Source: Haemaphysalis longicornis
Lineage: Eukaryota; Arthropoda; Arachnida; Ixodida; Ixodidae
Length of the DNA: 64,000 nt
Assembly: GCA_013339765.2 (NCBI GenBank)
Contig: CM023457.1
Coordinates: forward strand, 73,086,717 to 73,150,716
Reading direction: 5' to 3'
Shown here one piece after another: positions 9,765 to 22,065 of this stretch (positions within the stretch are counted from its first letter, which is position 1; every line of letters starts with the position of its first letter). The notes under the pieces were generated by a model. The model was not told the DNA's origin. It saw only the letters and a program-made list of their open reading frames with translations, and searched no databases. The position numbers and the translations under genes are program-made.

Positions 9765-10117
9765 AGTAATTAAATTCTGCTCAGAGAAGCTACAAATTTC
9801 AACCAACAGTGCACAGTTTGAGCGAGTACACAGGCTGGGCAAGTACGTGGAAGGGAAGAACAGACCCATTATCGCCAAACTAACATTTTTCTAAAGACAA
9901 GCAAACTATACTCTCATCGGCGCACAAGCTAAAGGGTACACAGCAATCAATTGGGGAAGATTTCTCGCCAGCTACACGACTAATCCGAAAAAAGTTATTG
10001 GACTTCGCTAAGCCACTAAACGTGTCTTTCAAACTTGCAGTAGACAAGCTTCTAATCGATGACAAGACTTACATTTATGACCCTATCACCAGCACCGTCG
10101 TTTTGTCGAAAAGATAG
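9765..10117 (+). pseudogene. ORF1 C-terminal domain, frameshifted
   Basis: After the frameshift near 9745 the protein continues in other frames. About 9775-9890 reads QFERVHRLGKYVEGKNRPII. After a second shift, about 9925-10114 reads KLKGTQQSIGEDFSPATRL, then FKLAVDKLLIDDKTYIYD, ending in a TAG at 10115-10117. These match the C-terminal domain of L1/CR1-type ORF1 proteins (R-x-H-R-L-G and the S-I-x-E-D-F block). The stop lies 21 nt before the ORF2 ATG. Confidence 0.7.
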
Positions 10118-10138
10118 CTCAAAGCTAGGCGCCGCACA

Positions 10139-11059
10139 ATGAGCGTGCGCCAGGCAACTAAGCTACCTCTCACCCCCCCGTCCATGTTATCATTATCTTT
10201 TAGTAACATACGAAGCATAATACCTAAACGCGACCTTGTTGGTTCCTTCATAGATGATAATAACTCTGATCTTCTCGCCTTTACTGAAACTTGGTTGCAT
10301 CCCGATGTTAACGATAATGAAATTCTTCCTGATCACAATTATTACAATATTTACCGTAAAGATCGCAATGACAGAAGAGGTGGTGGCGTCCTTCTTGGTG
10401 TTAAAAAAACATTAACTTCGTATTTAATCAGCTCTGCTTCCGCTTTGGAAATTGTATGGGTTGTCGTAGTGGTTAATTCCGTCAAAATACTAACCGGAGT
10501 TTGCTACAGACCACCTGACTCATGCAGTTCTTTTGTTTCCCAACTGCAAGACAGCATCACCGAAGCAATTCAAACCAGTGGTACAAACACAATTTACCTC
10601 TTTGGTGACTTTAACTTTCCGCTGATCGACTGGGAACAATTATCCTCTCCTTGTGGCATCTCCGAACAGTTCATTACTTTAACCCTTGATTTCAACTTCT
10701 CGCAGGTCATTAACCAGCCAACTCGCGGAAACAACATATTAGATCTAATACTAACAAATGCACCGGAATCCCTTCACACTGTATTGCACATCGACGGATT
10801 TAGTGATCACAAATTACTGCAGGCATCAATTCAACTTCCAGTGCCGTTTTCCGGTGTAGAAACAAAACAAATTCGTGACTATAACAGAGCAGACTTCACT
10901 AAAATTAATGAAGAGCTGGATATATTCTTTAACCAAATATTACTACCATCTTTTTACAGCAGAACGGTTCAAGATAACTGGCTGAAATTTAAAAACAAGA
11001 TGTCTACCCTTATCAACCAGTATGTCCCCCTGATCTCAATAACTAATGATAAAATCTAA
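10139..11059 (+). CDS. LINE ORF2, APE endonuclease domain
   Basis: This is the N-terminal part of ORF2, an apurinic-type endonuclease that nicks target DNA for target-primed reverse transcription. Visible catalytic blocks are SFSNIRSI (Asn, near residue 23), TETWL (Glu, near 51), GVCYRPP, FGDFNFP (Asp/Asn, near 155) and FSDHKLL (Asp-His, near 222). The gene begins at the ATG at 10139, 21 nt after the ORF1 stop. The frame ends at 11057-11059 by a frameshift at the start of the linker, where the next frame continues with NPWFTKTLKRM. The domain itself looks undamaged. Confidence 0.85.
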   Translation: MSVRQATKLPLTPPSMLSLSFSNIRSIIPKRDLVGSFIDDNNSDLLAFTETWLHPDVNDNEILPDHNYYNIYRKDRNDRRGGGVLLGVKKTLTSYLISSASALEIVWVVVVVNSVKILTGVCYRPPDSCSSFVSQLQDSITEAIQTSGTNTIYLFGDFNFPLIDWEQLSSPCGISEQFITLTLDFNFSQVINQPTRGNNILDLILTNAPESLHTVLHIDGFSDHKLLQASIQLPVPFSGVETKQIRDYNRADFTKINEELDIFFNQILLPSFYSRTVQDNWLKFKNKMSTLINQYVPLISITNDKI

Positions 11060-12957
11060 TCCCTGGTTTACTAAAACACTAAAAAGAATGAGGAACAAAA
11101 AGAAACGCCTCTATAAACGTGCGAAGCTCACCCATACTCCAGCTGCTTGGCAAAATTACCGGGATTATCTTGATACTTACGCCGCGCATTAGACTCAGCA
11201 AAGAAAAAGTACTTTTCCCATGACCTCCCATCACTGCTGATATCAAATCCAAAAAAGTTCTGGCGAGTAATATCACCTGACCATGATAATAACACAGTAA
11301 CTTTGCATGACGATAACCACATCCCACAACCTGAAAACGACTGTCCCTCAACCTTTAATTCATTCTTTTCATCTGTGTTTACGCAGGAAGATTATTCTAA
11401 ATTGCCTCATTTTCCTGACTATGCCTGGCCATACATGGAACCCATTGAAATTACTGAGGAAGGTGTCGCCTCTCTGATCAATAACCTAAAAATTTCTACA
11501 TCTTCTGGTGTAGATAACATTAATTCTAAAATACTAAAAAACACCCTCTTCGTTTCTAGCAAAATTCTTTATCACATCTTTAGGCATTCATTATCATCTG
11601 GACTGCTACCAGACGATTGGAAACTCGCTAAGGTCATACCCATATTCAAAGCAGGAAATAAGCATTACCCAGAGAACTACCGCCCGATATCACTCACGTG
11701 CATTTGTTGCAAAATGCTTGAGCACATTATCGCTTCACACGTGTACAATCACCTCGAGTCTAACTGCTTCTTTTTTTCTAACCAACATGGATTCAGGAAA
11801 GGCCTCTCGTGTGAGACACAGTTATTTGAATTTACGACTGACTTGCATAATAATATGGACAATAACCAGCAAACTGACTGTATATTTTTAGATTTTTCGA
11901 AAGCATTTGACCGTGTGCCTCATTGCCGCTTAATTTCTAAATTGTCTGCTCTTCGATTAGATTCACTAACCCTTTCATGGATTCGCAACTTTCTTTCACA
12001 CTAAGACAACAGTTTACAGCTGTTAATAATTTAATTTCTCCCACATGTTACGTTACCTCCGGTGTACCACAGGGAAGCGTTCTTGGCCCCTTACTTTTTC
12101 TAATATACATAAATGACTTGCCGGTTAATATATCATCTCGCATGCGTATTTTTGCCGATGACTGTATTATCTACCAATCAATCTGCAGTACTAATGATCA
12201 CCTGTCCCTTCAAAATGACCTGAACATAATTTCTAATTGGTGTAACACATGGTTAATGTCACTAAACATCTCAAAGTGCAATGTTGTCTCATTTACCCGT
12301 AAGCGTGCAAAATCAATTTTCAACTATCACATTAATAGCAGCCACCTTAACCACGTTTCATCCTGCAAATACTTAGGTGTTACATTCACAGAAGGCCTTT
12401 CCTGGAGTAACCACATCGACGTCATCTGCGCCAAGGCTTCCAGGTCATTAGGTTTCTTGCGTCGAAATTTGCGTCATGCTCCATCTGACATTCGCAAACT
12501 AGCTTACTCAACATACGTTCGATCACAGCTCGAGTTTGCGTCAGCCATCTGGTCCCCATACCATCAATATCTGATTAACAAGATTGAAGCAATACAGAAT
12601 AGAGCTGCAAGGTTTATTTCACGTAATTACAAATACCCCTCAAGTGTATCAGAGATTAAACTGAATCTTTCACTTCACCCGCTTGATCTTCGACGCAACA
12701 TTTCTCTTTTGTGCCTTTTTCACAAATATGTTTACAATTCAGCTCACTCAAAGATACATCTTAAAGTTCCGACTAACATTTCACGTAGAGTAAATAACCA
12801 ACATAGTTTTTCCCGCCAGTACGGTAAAACAGATGCATTTAACTTGTCCGCACTTCCCATGGCCATCAGGCTTTGGAACGGTCTTCCTGATAACATTGCG
12901 GCCGAATCTAAGGGCGACGCATTCCGTAACCTTCTTCATGCTCACTTTTTTTCGTAA
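11060..12957 (+). pseudogene. LINE ORF2, reverse transcriptase, broken by frameshifts
   Basis: The linker (11060-11300) is split over at least two frames. 11303-12004 carries the RT fingers and palm start: SSGVDNINSKIL, NYRPISLTCICCKMLE, HGFRKGLSCETQL and LDFSKAFDRVPH. A shift near 12000 moves the rest to 11977-12957: TSGVPQGSVLGPLLF, then the catalytic MRIFADDCIIY (about 12148-12180). The thumb/connection region, CKYLGVTF and QNRAARFI, and the C-terminus ending AHFFS and TAA follow. There is no RNase H. The FADD aspartates are retained despite the broken frame. The enzyme would copy element RNA at the nicked chromosome. Confidence 0.85.
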
Positions 12958-13275
12958 TACAGTACCAATCTGTTATCACTGTTTTATGTGAACTTTGTGT
13001 TTCATTTTTTTTTTTTTTTTTGCATCAGGTATCTGTTTGCTCATGCTTGCTTTTAATCTTGAATGTGCGGAATTTTAGTCTTAGTTCGTGCAAGATATAG
13101 CACACATTATCTTTGTATTTTGCGTTTCTCTAGATATGTATTTACGGCTAAGTTCTTGTATAATGTTTTCTTGGACTGTGGTTCTTTGTAGTGCCTTTTT
13201 GAAAATCTTGTTAATGTCGCACATTTCATATGTACCCCCCTTACTCAATGCCCTGCCAGGGGCCTGTAAGGTACT

Positions 13276-13302
13276 TTAAATAAATAAATAAATAAATAAA
13301 TA
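13276..13302 (+). repeat. (AAAT)n tail of the 2A LINE
   Basis: About six AAAT units directly follow CCTGCCAGGGGCCTGTAAGG, closing the 3' UTR. A microsatellite tail in place of poly-A is usual for CR1/L2-type elements. Confidence 0.85.
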
Positions 13303-14822
13303 CACTTTGTGCATGATTTCCCACCTTTAATTTCATTTGCGGGGCTATCAAAAATTAAAACAAAATGTGTATTTTGTCCCAGTTCTGTTTATTTTAACCT
13401 ACATGTTAGCGTTCTTGAACCTTTACCTCTATGGAAGACTTTGTGCATAATTTCCTGTGTTATATTTCATTTTTGTCGCATTAATATATTTCCTAATCTA
13501 TGCTTTGCTTTGGTTTTATGTGCGTGTAATTGTACTCTCAGCATACTTGTGAATGAAGTTTGTGTTTATTTGATTCAACTCGTTTCTTTACCGAATCAGG
13601 TGAAAGGTGATGCGATTAATAGAATGTTGAGGGAATAATTCAATGAAAGACGCGCGTCCTTGGGACAACTGAACTAACCGCTGGGCTAATCCATTTTAGT
13701 TAAAAAAATATCTCGCTTGCGCGTGTCATTTTCTGTTCATCCAGGCGACAGCATTAACACCAGGGTGATCCCAAATTATCACAAGCGGGCCACTACGTAC
13801 TGCTATAACAACAACTCACGCAATAAAAACAAACACAACTCATGATATGAACACACATAACTGCAATCCGAACGTAAATTGCAAAACAATAAAAAAATTC
13901 TTTTGAGAAGCCATCATACCAGTCCTCATATTTTGCCATGTCATTTGTGCCAACCAATTATGTCCGTCAAGCAGCACAATAAAGACACCATCATAAAGCA
14001 ATCATGAACTGGTTTATAACAGGCAATTTCACGCAAAATACTTTTTGATGGGAATTTAGAATAGCGAAACGGTCCCTGCACTTTATTTACAATCCGCTGC
14101 GAATGCTGCACCAAAGGAAAATTCGTAATGTTTTCGTTTTTGTCGAGCGGAACAGGCGAAATTTACGTAAAATGCGCCGCAGCGTTTATTTCTCATTTCG
14201 TTACTGACAGTAGACTGTACCTAGAGTATATATTTAGGCAGTTGGACGTTCCGCAGAACAACTTTCGAGCGCTCCGCGCGGAGAACACCAGCGATTCTTG
14301 GCCCGGTGGGGCGTACGTCCGTCCGCGCGGCCAGCCGCCGCTTTCAGTGGTCGTTGACTACAGTGCCGCCGCTATTTTCTGCGCGAAACTGACACTAACA
14401 TTATTCACCACAGCTCCCCTGGTCATCCTTTTTCACAAAGTGTAACGGCCCTAAATTTTTCTAACGGAGCGTGTCGAAGCATCAGCTAGTGAATATTTTC
14501 TAATTACCATCGACGTAACAGCGCCATAGGGTTTCAAAGGTGTAACATTTCCTTAACTTATAGAACGTGCTTGTTAAAAATGATAACGTCGGTCTGAACC
14601 GTTTCTGTATTGTGGAAAAGAAAGAAAAATGTACCAATTTACAACAAAATGTTTTTCTCTAAATTTGTAGAGCAATTTCTTCTGAATGAAATGACACTAT
14701 TAATTCGCTGAAATAACGTTCCTTTATATCTCTAACTGTGTAAAAAAGATTTCCCTAAGATGGCTTCACGCGGCGCCAATATTTCGATGATATAACGTTC
14801 CTTTATAACTTTAGAGGTGTAA
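13303..14822. other. AT-rich flank, no gene; weak local duplications
   Basis: ACTTTGTGCATGATTTCC at 13304 recurs as ACTTTGTGCATAATTTCC at 13438, suggesting an old direct duplication of about 134 bp. A pair of similar 40-bp stretches lies at 14711 and 14791 (AACGTTCCTTTATA). The open frame at 14128-14445 has no family signature. Confidence 0.4.
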
Positions 14823-14829
14823 AAAAAGA

Positions 14830-14992
14830 GCAGTGGGAGCACAGGATGACCAGCTTCCAGCTCGAGGATCAGGAGTACCTGATCTCCAGGGCGCGGGCTG
14901 CTGGGGGGCCTGAAGGCGGCCTGGACTGAGGCCCCACCACTCTCCTGGGCCCCCTCTTTCTGTCCCTTAGAGAAAATAAAATGGTTATTCCT
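14830..14992 (+). pseudogene. 3' end of an unidentified retroelement ORF plus UTR
   Basis: After an A-rich run, the frame at 14830-14929 reads EQWEHRMTSFQLEDQEYLIS then RARAAGGPEGGLD and TGA. A GC-rich 3' UTR with AATAAAATGG near 14976 follows. The W-E-x(n)-RARAA pattern before the stop resembles short C-termini of retroelement proteins common in ticks, but I cannot name the family. It is isolated by AT-rich DNA on both sides, as expected for a severely 5'-truncated insertion. Confidence 0.4.
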
Positions 14993-15139
14993 CCTCTCCT
15001 CGAAGGTGCCTCACCGCATGGCATCAAAGTCTTGAAAGAAAAACGCCGTCAGGGCTCCAAAATGTCCGATTACGCCCATACTCGTCATCGGTCATTTTGG
15101 TACAAAATCTTATGACGACTATACTCGTAAACGGGAACG

Positions 15140-15790
15140 AAAGGGTTAACGCGACAACAAAATAAGCGCCCCATGAGACCCGCTGTAATAGAAGGACAGT
15201 GATTGTATCTATTCGTTACGGTGTTCTTTGACACAGAAAATTTCCATTGCATGGGGATTTTGTATTTCCCTGTTTTCAGAACAGACCTGAACTGAGTGGC
15301 GGCAGCAACATGGGAGAAACCAAAAAAATAAAACAATGTTGAAAGCGAAACCTTTTTTTTCGTATAACAAGAATTTCTGTCAAACTTCGCTGTCGTCGTA
15401 CAACAAATTGCATCGCAAAGACATGCTATGGAAAACCACAGCGGCCCACAATTTTATGCCGCCCTTTACAGCACGCAACATGACACGTTTCCGAGCGCGC
15501 GCAGCTTCGTGCAGCTCAACAGCGGCGGATTCGGTCGCCGCTGATGCCTGCGAGCGGCACTGCAACCAGCTTCCTCTATAGCACAGCGCTGCCGTTTGAA
15601 GACCGTCACGCCCAGCATGACACACCAGCAGAGCGGTGATTAAACATGTCAGATAGGGTGGCGGGGGCAGTGCGAACACACTCTTAGACCGGCGCTCGTT
15701 GGTTCCCGTCTGCGGCCACACGCGGCGCAGCGATGCAGTTCGGCCACCACTCCCGTGCTCCGTTTACTTCTGCGCGGACCTGTACGTGGC
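15140..15790 (-). repeat. Dispersed repeat family X, copy B (inverted relative to copy A)
   Basis: In minus sense this block matches 5175-5808 over most of its length. Upstream of the shared part it carries the 45-bp module ACAGGTCCGCGCAG...GGTGGCC (15741-15785), which copy A lacks. A near-identical module is at 2882-2927 on the plus strand. Copy B is therefore a mosaic of two repeat units. Its open frames are not conserved with copy A. Confidence 0.65.
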
Positions 15791-15799
15791 GCTTTTTCC

Positions 15800-16914
15800 A
15801 CTGCGCTACAAACCGAGACGGGAGCACGTGCTACGAACGCGCCTTATGACCTTCACTCATTCAAACTACGTCAAGAAGCTACTGATACAACGAAGGCACG
15901 CGAAGCTGAAAGTCAACGGAACGGACGAACTGAAAACTAATGGGAACTTCAGTCAGCCCCATGGCTGCTTCGCATACTACTCAGGGTTCCCCTACGAGAA
16001 GATGGTGTAATTTTGTCAGCAATCGTTTTTTCTGCTCGCTGCTCGTGAGTGGAGTGACTTTCCTGTTGAAATTGCCATTATCATTGATTCGCAGTTTTTT
16101 AAGCAGACTATTAAAGCACGCCCAGGATGTTTTGTGACACTCTCATCTACCATATGCCGAATATAAGCCCACCCCTCATGTAGTGGCCAGAGTCACGGCC
16201 TTTGACGAACCAATAAATAAATAACATCAAACGAATATCCATTAAATTTAAATGCAAATAGCTCGTTCTGCAAGCCCTGCCTAACTGGGGTTTGCTTTTG
16301 CCGGCACCAGCCAATCGCACAGCTGAGCATATTACGTCATGGGTTGTAGTGCGGGAAAGTGGGTCGCATGGCCATTGTCTTTTTTCCCAATAATATAGGC
16401 TGATTGAAGTTTGTGTTAAAAGTGATGTCAGTGTTATTCTAACGAGGCAATCTTTCAAATCAATCAAGCTTGCACTTTATCAGCAGGGTCTCTTTAATTA
16501 CGCTGCATAAAGCAACAAACGCTGCATCATTACAATCTGATGCGTAGTTTGTGGTCGCATTAGCAATGCTCCATTATCAGAACTCTTTCTGACAAATGAG
16601 CATTTTTCTTTATATATAATTCTTGGATACTCATTTAGGTAGCAAATTCTCTATTGAAAATGGTACCAGACATGAAGGAAGAAAGGTCCTACATAAATAT
16701 TTCTGGGTAGATTTGCACCCAGTATGGAAATATTTAATCTTACTATATTTCTAAGAATCGCATACAAGGGTTCTTTTGACTGCTTATGCATATTGATACT
16801 AACATATGTTCTTACAGGCTGCAGGTGGTGTACTAATGCAGAATCCAGGCCACCATGCTAACGACATGTTGCTGTGAAGCATTCCTTCTTATTGGTTCAC
16901 TTATGTGTTTTCTT
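15800..16914. other. Unassigned
   Basis: No coding frame with recognisable motifs. AT content rises after about 16 kb. I see no shared repeats. Confidence 0.4.
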
Positions 16915-17265
16915 TTCAGCGTCTGGCCATGCCGGGCTGTGTTTTCTGTATTCACAGTGGAGCCTGTGTTACCATCCTTTTTGTAAGCTGTGCAGGCTAT
17001 TTTATTTGACACAAAGAGTCGACACTAGGCTAGAATATTTTTCATTGATCACCAGTATTCCCAACCTAATTGGACAGTTCCACAATGAATTGCATGTAAC
17101 AATAAATGCTCACATGGCAAATGCCACGGCATTTGATTTGCCCACACTTGCCTGTGCACGTCACTTTGTTGACTGCTCCTTCACTGCTTGTGTGCTCTTT
17201 GTGTTGTTAGCGGAGCAGAAGTTTGCTCCAATAAACTTTGTTTTTTGTAGAAACATGTATCGTCT
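16915..17265 (+). repeat. Diverged LTR relic, related to the solo LTR at 55.9 kb
   Basis: The 3' part (about 17146-17250) aligns well with 56180-56272: CCTGTGCA, GTCACTTTGTTGAC, a GTTGTTAG block, then GCTCCAATAAAC. The 5' part (16915-17000) is similar only loosely. It includes the same AATAAA polyadenylation site (about 17231). The ends are too eroded to call termini or a target duplication. The 145-codon open frame across it is coincidental. Confidence 0.55.
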
Positions 17266-17299
17266 TACGCTACATGACAATATTCATGCAGCACAGCGT

Positions 17300-19389
17300 G
17301 CAGTACTGTAAGGTGGCTATATTAAAAATAAAATCTGAAGCAGTTGCAATCAGTTTGTTTTGGCACATTGGTCTTGTGCAAGCTGAGACAATGTCTCAGT
17401 TATAGGTTATTCATCCGATAAAGCATTTGGATTGAAGCTGTTTTGTGGGACCCTGAATTGACTGATGTTTTACCGCAGAATGTTTCTCTCTTTCTCGGTC
17501 ATCAATGTTGAGATCGAATAATTTTGCTTAGCAGCAATTGCTTTCGCATGTACATTTTATAAGCCTCAAATGACAATGGTAGTTTGAATGTTTAGTGATA
17601 ACAGGTATCAATATTCTAGCTTTGAAATGGGGGGTGGCATTCATTGATATGTCGAGTTTAAATTTAAAAGGTTTGTGCTATGATCTCGGAAAGTTTTATT
17701 TGTAACTTTGGTTTTAAAAATCTTCTGCTTCATTTAGCTTCGTTTATGCTAGTGAATTAAAAAATGCCCCTGAATTTTAGCTGCATAGGAGTAGTCTTTC
17801 TTGCAATGAGTACTGCCTTTCATTCCTTGCATTCAAATATTATATTATGGTCTTGTAGAATAAACATTTCTGGTCTGGGAGCCACAATTACGGTCTGCGA
17901 GCCACAAGCCCATTTCAGTACAGTATAAAAATTTGTCATTAAAGGCAAAACGGTATAAGTGACTAAAGCCAGGTATTTGAGTGTGCTTATCAACTTGAGC
18001 GTACATGTTGCAGTTGAAATTTAGAGCAGAATTTTTTTTTGGCTGGGGCGTGAGAAATGTAAATCTGCCTTACATTGCCACAAATCTTAAAATTTATTGC
18101 TTCCGCATGGTACACTAATAACTGCAGAGTAAGTTGCAGTTGTGCTTGTTTACCTGTCGCTTGCAGTAAGGAAAACAAATCACTTGTACAAATCTTAGCA
18201 TGTAGAAAAAAAAGCTATAAGCACTTGAGGTCTGCTGTAACGAAAAAGGTGAGACATAGGCGAAATTCGACAATAAGCTGTTTTGAAATGCCACTTTTTT
18301 ACCCCAGTCGGACTACAGTGGTTACTGAGAGGTGGTTTTAAAGAGGGAGAAGACGAATGACTAGATGAGGGTGAGAAATAATTTGGTGGCAGAGAACGGA
18401 CTCTGACAATGCAGTGTAGGAGCAGTTGGAACTCGACGGAAAAGGGCATCATTCTGCAATGAACATAAAGTGGGCTACTGAGGTTTATGATGAAATGCGA
18501 TAGCACTCATCATAGGAATGGGCTGTTTTCATAAAAAGAATGTAAGGTGCCTGCTGAGGATTTAAACTTGCATTAAATGCGATACTGGCCTTCCTCGATC
18601 ATCTGATCCAAGCTTGATCCCCATTGACTCTCTGAATTGCTGTTCGGTATGCTGTATTCCTATGGGGCTCCCTGCCCAAAGAGTACCAGCAGACGATCGG
18701 ACATCTAAATTGAGAGGGCCCAGAATTGGCAAAACTGGTATAACTGCTCTCAAATGTTATAGAATGCAATGCGCGTCAGGAGAGGGTAGTTTATTCTAAG
18801 TATAGACGCCTTAATATTCACAGCTGGGGTTGACCGCTCTCAACGTTGCGGAAAATTAGATGTGTGAGGAAGTACACAACAACGAGTATTCGCTGTGGCA
18901 ATATTTACAATTTACAACATTACTGAATTGCTTCGTAACTATAGATGTGCAATTATCAGATTTAGGACTGCTAACCAATACAAATATTAAAAACTAACTT
19001 CGAATCCAATATTTTCAACCATAAATATCTTTGCTTTGTTTGTATACAGCTAAAACGAAGCTAAAAAATTATCTTTGGCAGTCAGGACTGAACACATTTG
19101 AGTATCGCGTTGAATGGTACGACTACAAGATGGCAACGCAGTGAAACAAAAAATTTGGCGTGCATTGCAATGAAGAGACGCGGGTTTGTTCCACAACTGG
19201 TTGTGAATACAGGCTGCAGTCCCTGTAGTCATTGAAGAAGGAACGCTTGTCATGCATGTTAGTGGCTGGTATTACCCGACAGCGAGCCAACAAGTAATTC
19301 TTGATTCTTAGGGGGCCAAGCATGGCGGCCGCGTTTCACTTGTGCTCCCGGGATTTTTTTCGCATAACACGGTGAAATCAGGCTAAATA
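17300..19389. other. AT-rich, no gene recognised
   Basis: Non-coding in appearance, with short unconserved frames. The composition changes sharply to GC-rich at about 19.39 kb, where the next LINE begins. Confidence 0.45.
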
Positions 19390-19469
19390 GTGCTTCTTGC
19401 CCACCCGGGGGCTGCGGTGTCGAAAAGCGTGGCCCGGGGCGACTCACGCTCGAGCCGTCATCCGATCGC

Positions 19470-21110
19470 GTGAGCATCACGGAGAGCGCGACGGCCCCCG
19501 GCACACGTCGAGCGTGGAGTCCTGGCGACGAGCGACAGTGGGCCGTGCCGTGCCCACGCTGGCCGAGATCGAGGGCTTTCCTGACGACACCAGGTGTGAG
19601 CCTGAGCCCCACAACTGACCCTGCCGTCTCAGAGGTCTCCTCGCGGGATATTGGGAACTCCCTGAGCACCTCAACGGACGTGGAGCGCGTCGGCGGTGGA
19701 CGCCGAGCGGCAGCAGCCTACGCCGCAGTTGAGGGCGAGCGCTGGAAATGCTTCGCCGGCAGCTCGAGCACCTGCGGAATCTGGACGGGCGTCCCGACAG
19801 CACAGGGCGAGAAGCGCGGGCCAGGGGCCATCGCGCTTGGCCGCCATCGTCATGGGCGAATTGGACGCCGTCCCACATAGAGCAGGAGCGAGGCAGTCGG
19901 CGAGACGGCGAGGCGACCAGCTGCGCCATGTTCGACGGAACGGGGGGAGGATGCCGCAGTAGCGCGGCCATTCGGTCCCTCCTCGCGGCTGCAGCGGCGG
20001 AGGAGCCCCGCCCGTGGTGACAATCGGGCGCGCGGCCTGGGAGACGTTCCGGGAAGCAAGCGAGCCGCCCGGCAACTACGCGGACGCCCTGCGGGGGAGA
20101 GCCACGGAGGCAGCCGCGGGAAAGGACGGCCACCACAGAGGGAGAAGCGAGAAGGTGGCCAGCGCCCGTCGGGACCCTCCCGCTACCGTCGGAGGGTGAA
20201 AGCAAGCAGACGGGAACCGGCGGAGCGAGTGAGGAATCCGCAGGTGGCGCTGCGAGCCCTAAGAGCTGCCCACAGCGAGGACGCAAGCGCAGCGCGGCCT
20301 CCTGCCGAGGCGGCCAGCGGCGGAAGCCGTAACCAAACCACCCAGACGGCTGGCAGGAGGTCGTGTCCGCTTTCTAAACGTAAGAGAGCGGCACGAAAGC
20401 TTCGCAACGAGGGTGAAAAAGCTTCCCCATGCCCCCACAGGCCCTCGGGACAGTCCTTTTCCGACCGAAGGAACCGAGGGCAACGTTCGCGAAGCTGGCG
20501 CGCGACGCAATCGCTTGGGCAGCTCACGGCGCAGCCTGGCGTGTTGGACGTGCGGGTGAATGCACGCCGTAACGTCGTGGCGGCGGACGCGGGCACCGAG
20601 GAGGCCATGGAGGTGCTCCTGGCCATTACCACCCATCTGTGGCATCGCGTAATCCCGCGAGAGCATCGCGACAGCACGGGCGTCATCGTGGTCGACGACA
20701 TGGCGATCACGGCCGAGGCAATTGCCACCAGCCTCGAAACGACCTGTGCCGGTGCAGTCAGCTGTTCGCAGGGGGACTGCAGTATACCTGCGCTTTTCGG
20801 CGACCATCCCCCCTGCGGAGGTTTGCGCTGCACAAGCTCCGACGGGCCGGTGAGAATGTGCCGACCGCGACCACTGCAGTGCAGGCAGGTGTGGCAGGCT
20901 GGACCACGCCACCGCGAGCTGCAATCGCGAGAGGGAGGGGCTGGCGATGCGGGGTTCCCACCTGAAGGCAGCGTGCAAGGCCGCGAAGCCTTATTGCACC
21001 AACTGCGGGGGCCCCCACGTCGTGCTCGACCACTCCTGCCCGCGCTGGCAGGAGAGCGCCGTGTTGTGTGCAAGACTAGCACGAGCCCGGCGCCTGCCCT
21101 CTCGCTTTGA
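19470..21110 (+). pseudogene. I-group LINE ORF1 (gag-like), broken
   Basis: The N-terminal part is spread over several frames. 19748-20020 holds LEMLRRQLEHLRNLDGR, coiled-coil-like. The best conserved part is in the frame at 20520-20770: GVLDVRVNARRNVVAADAG, then GVIVVDDMAITAEAIATSLE. This has the layout of the RNA-binding domain before zinc knuckles in tick I-group ORF1 proteins. The knuckle region follows in another frame at 20947-21110, with C-T-N-C-x3-H-x6-C at 20995-21039. At least three frameshifts are needed. The protein would coat element RNA. Confidence 0.65.
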
Positions 21111-21329
21111 CGTCCGTTGCGGCCCTGCGAGCGGCCCCCAGCCACAGCCAACGCCTGTCGCTCCCGATACGATGCGCCAGCAGCCAGGCAGCAGCAGCAA
21201 TGCCGCCGGGACGCAGCAGACAGCCCAGCGACAGCCCAGCAGCCAGGCAGCCTCGGCGCGGTCGAAGCGAGGTCGGAAGAGCGGATGCAAGCAGCCGCCC
21301 TCGCGGCCACACACCGACCCCCCCCCATG

Positions 21330-22065
21330 GCTAGGAGCCGCCGCACACAGCCACTGGTGCCTACAGTGCTGCAGTGGAACGTCAATTCTCTGCGACCGCG
21401 TCGGGCGGAGTTGAGTGCGTTTCTGCTGCAGCACGAGCCCCATGTCGTGGCTCTACAGGAGAGCTATGTGCGTGTGGGAAGGGACGGCTCGGGGGGGATT
21501 CGCCTGCCGGGCTACATCGGCTATCACAGCCCCACGGCGTGTGACAGTGCCCAGTGCTCGGCGGTGGTGTGTGGCGACCACGTCCCACCCCCAGGAACCT
21601 CGCGTGCCTCACTGTTTGTGAGGAACGATGTGCAGCACGCAGAGCTGGATACCAGTGCGGTGACGACAGTGGTGCAGGAGTGCGTGGCAGTGACGTTAAG
21701 GCTGAGTGCGGGTGGTGCAGACATTACAGTGTGCAGTGTGTACGTGCGCCCTGGTCAGCGCTGGGACTCGTGCCTCCTGGATCGGCTGGTGTCCCTGTGC
21801 GCAGCCCGCCATCTCCTCTGTGGTGACTTCAACGCACACCACACTGCGTGGGGAGATGGCCGGATGGACGCTCGCGGTGAGCATCTGTGGGACGCCATGC
21901 TGCGCCTCAACCTGTCTGCGCTGAACACTGGTGAGAGCACCTTCCGGGCGTGGCAACTCCGCAGCCACCGCCATTGATCTCACCCTAGCGTCAGCCGGAG
22001 GTTGAGCGCCACCTGGAGGAGGGAGCCCAGCACGTGGGGCTCCGACCACTACCCACTGCACATCG
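21330..22065 (+). pseudogene. I-group LINE ORF2, APE endonuclease domain
   Basis: In the frame ending at 21977 the blocks are VLQWNVNSLRPRR (Asn), VALQESYV (Glu), VCSVYVRPGQ and LLCGDFNAHHTAWGD (Asp, Asn, His). The last block, GSDHYPLHI (Asp-His), lies in a shifted frame at about 22036-22062, so there is a frameshift near 21965-22000. All catalytic residues are still readable. The domain would nick the target site. Its start codon is not certain, because the frame runs in from the ORF1 overlap at 21117. Confidence 0.75.

Larger units (their letters stand above)
8563..13302 (+). mobile_element. CR1/L2-like non-LTR retrotransposon with 2A motif, near full length
   Basis: The parts in order are two full 261-bp 5' monomers plus a 51-bp partial third, ORF1 with a 2A motif and coiled coil, ORF2 with APE endonuclease and reverse transcriptase, a 3' UTR of about 320 bp, and an (AAAT)n tail. 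There is no RNase H. That architecture and the microsatellite tail point to the CR1/L2/Rex group. Both ORFs carry several frameshifts, so this copy is dead for retrotransposition. The RT FADD motif and the endonuclease residues are still present. No clear target-site duplication was found. Confidence 0.85.

Noticed and set aside
8523..13432. Similar 40-bp stretches on both sides of the 2A LINE as a target-site duplication
   Set aside because: They are diverged and the right one lies about 80 bp beyond the tail, so they do not bracket the element. More likely an older repeat at the insertion locus.
15145..15155. TTAACCCTTT as a piggyBac terminal repeat (also TTAAACCCTTTG near 5867)
   Set aside because: No partner terminus with TTAA at a sensible distance and no transposase sequence.
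16874..17311. 145-codon open frame as a gene
   Set aside because: It overlaps the diverged LTR relic, starts on a non-ATG codon and has no motif.
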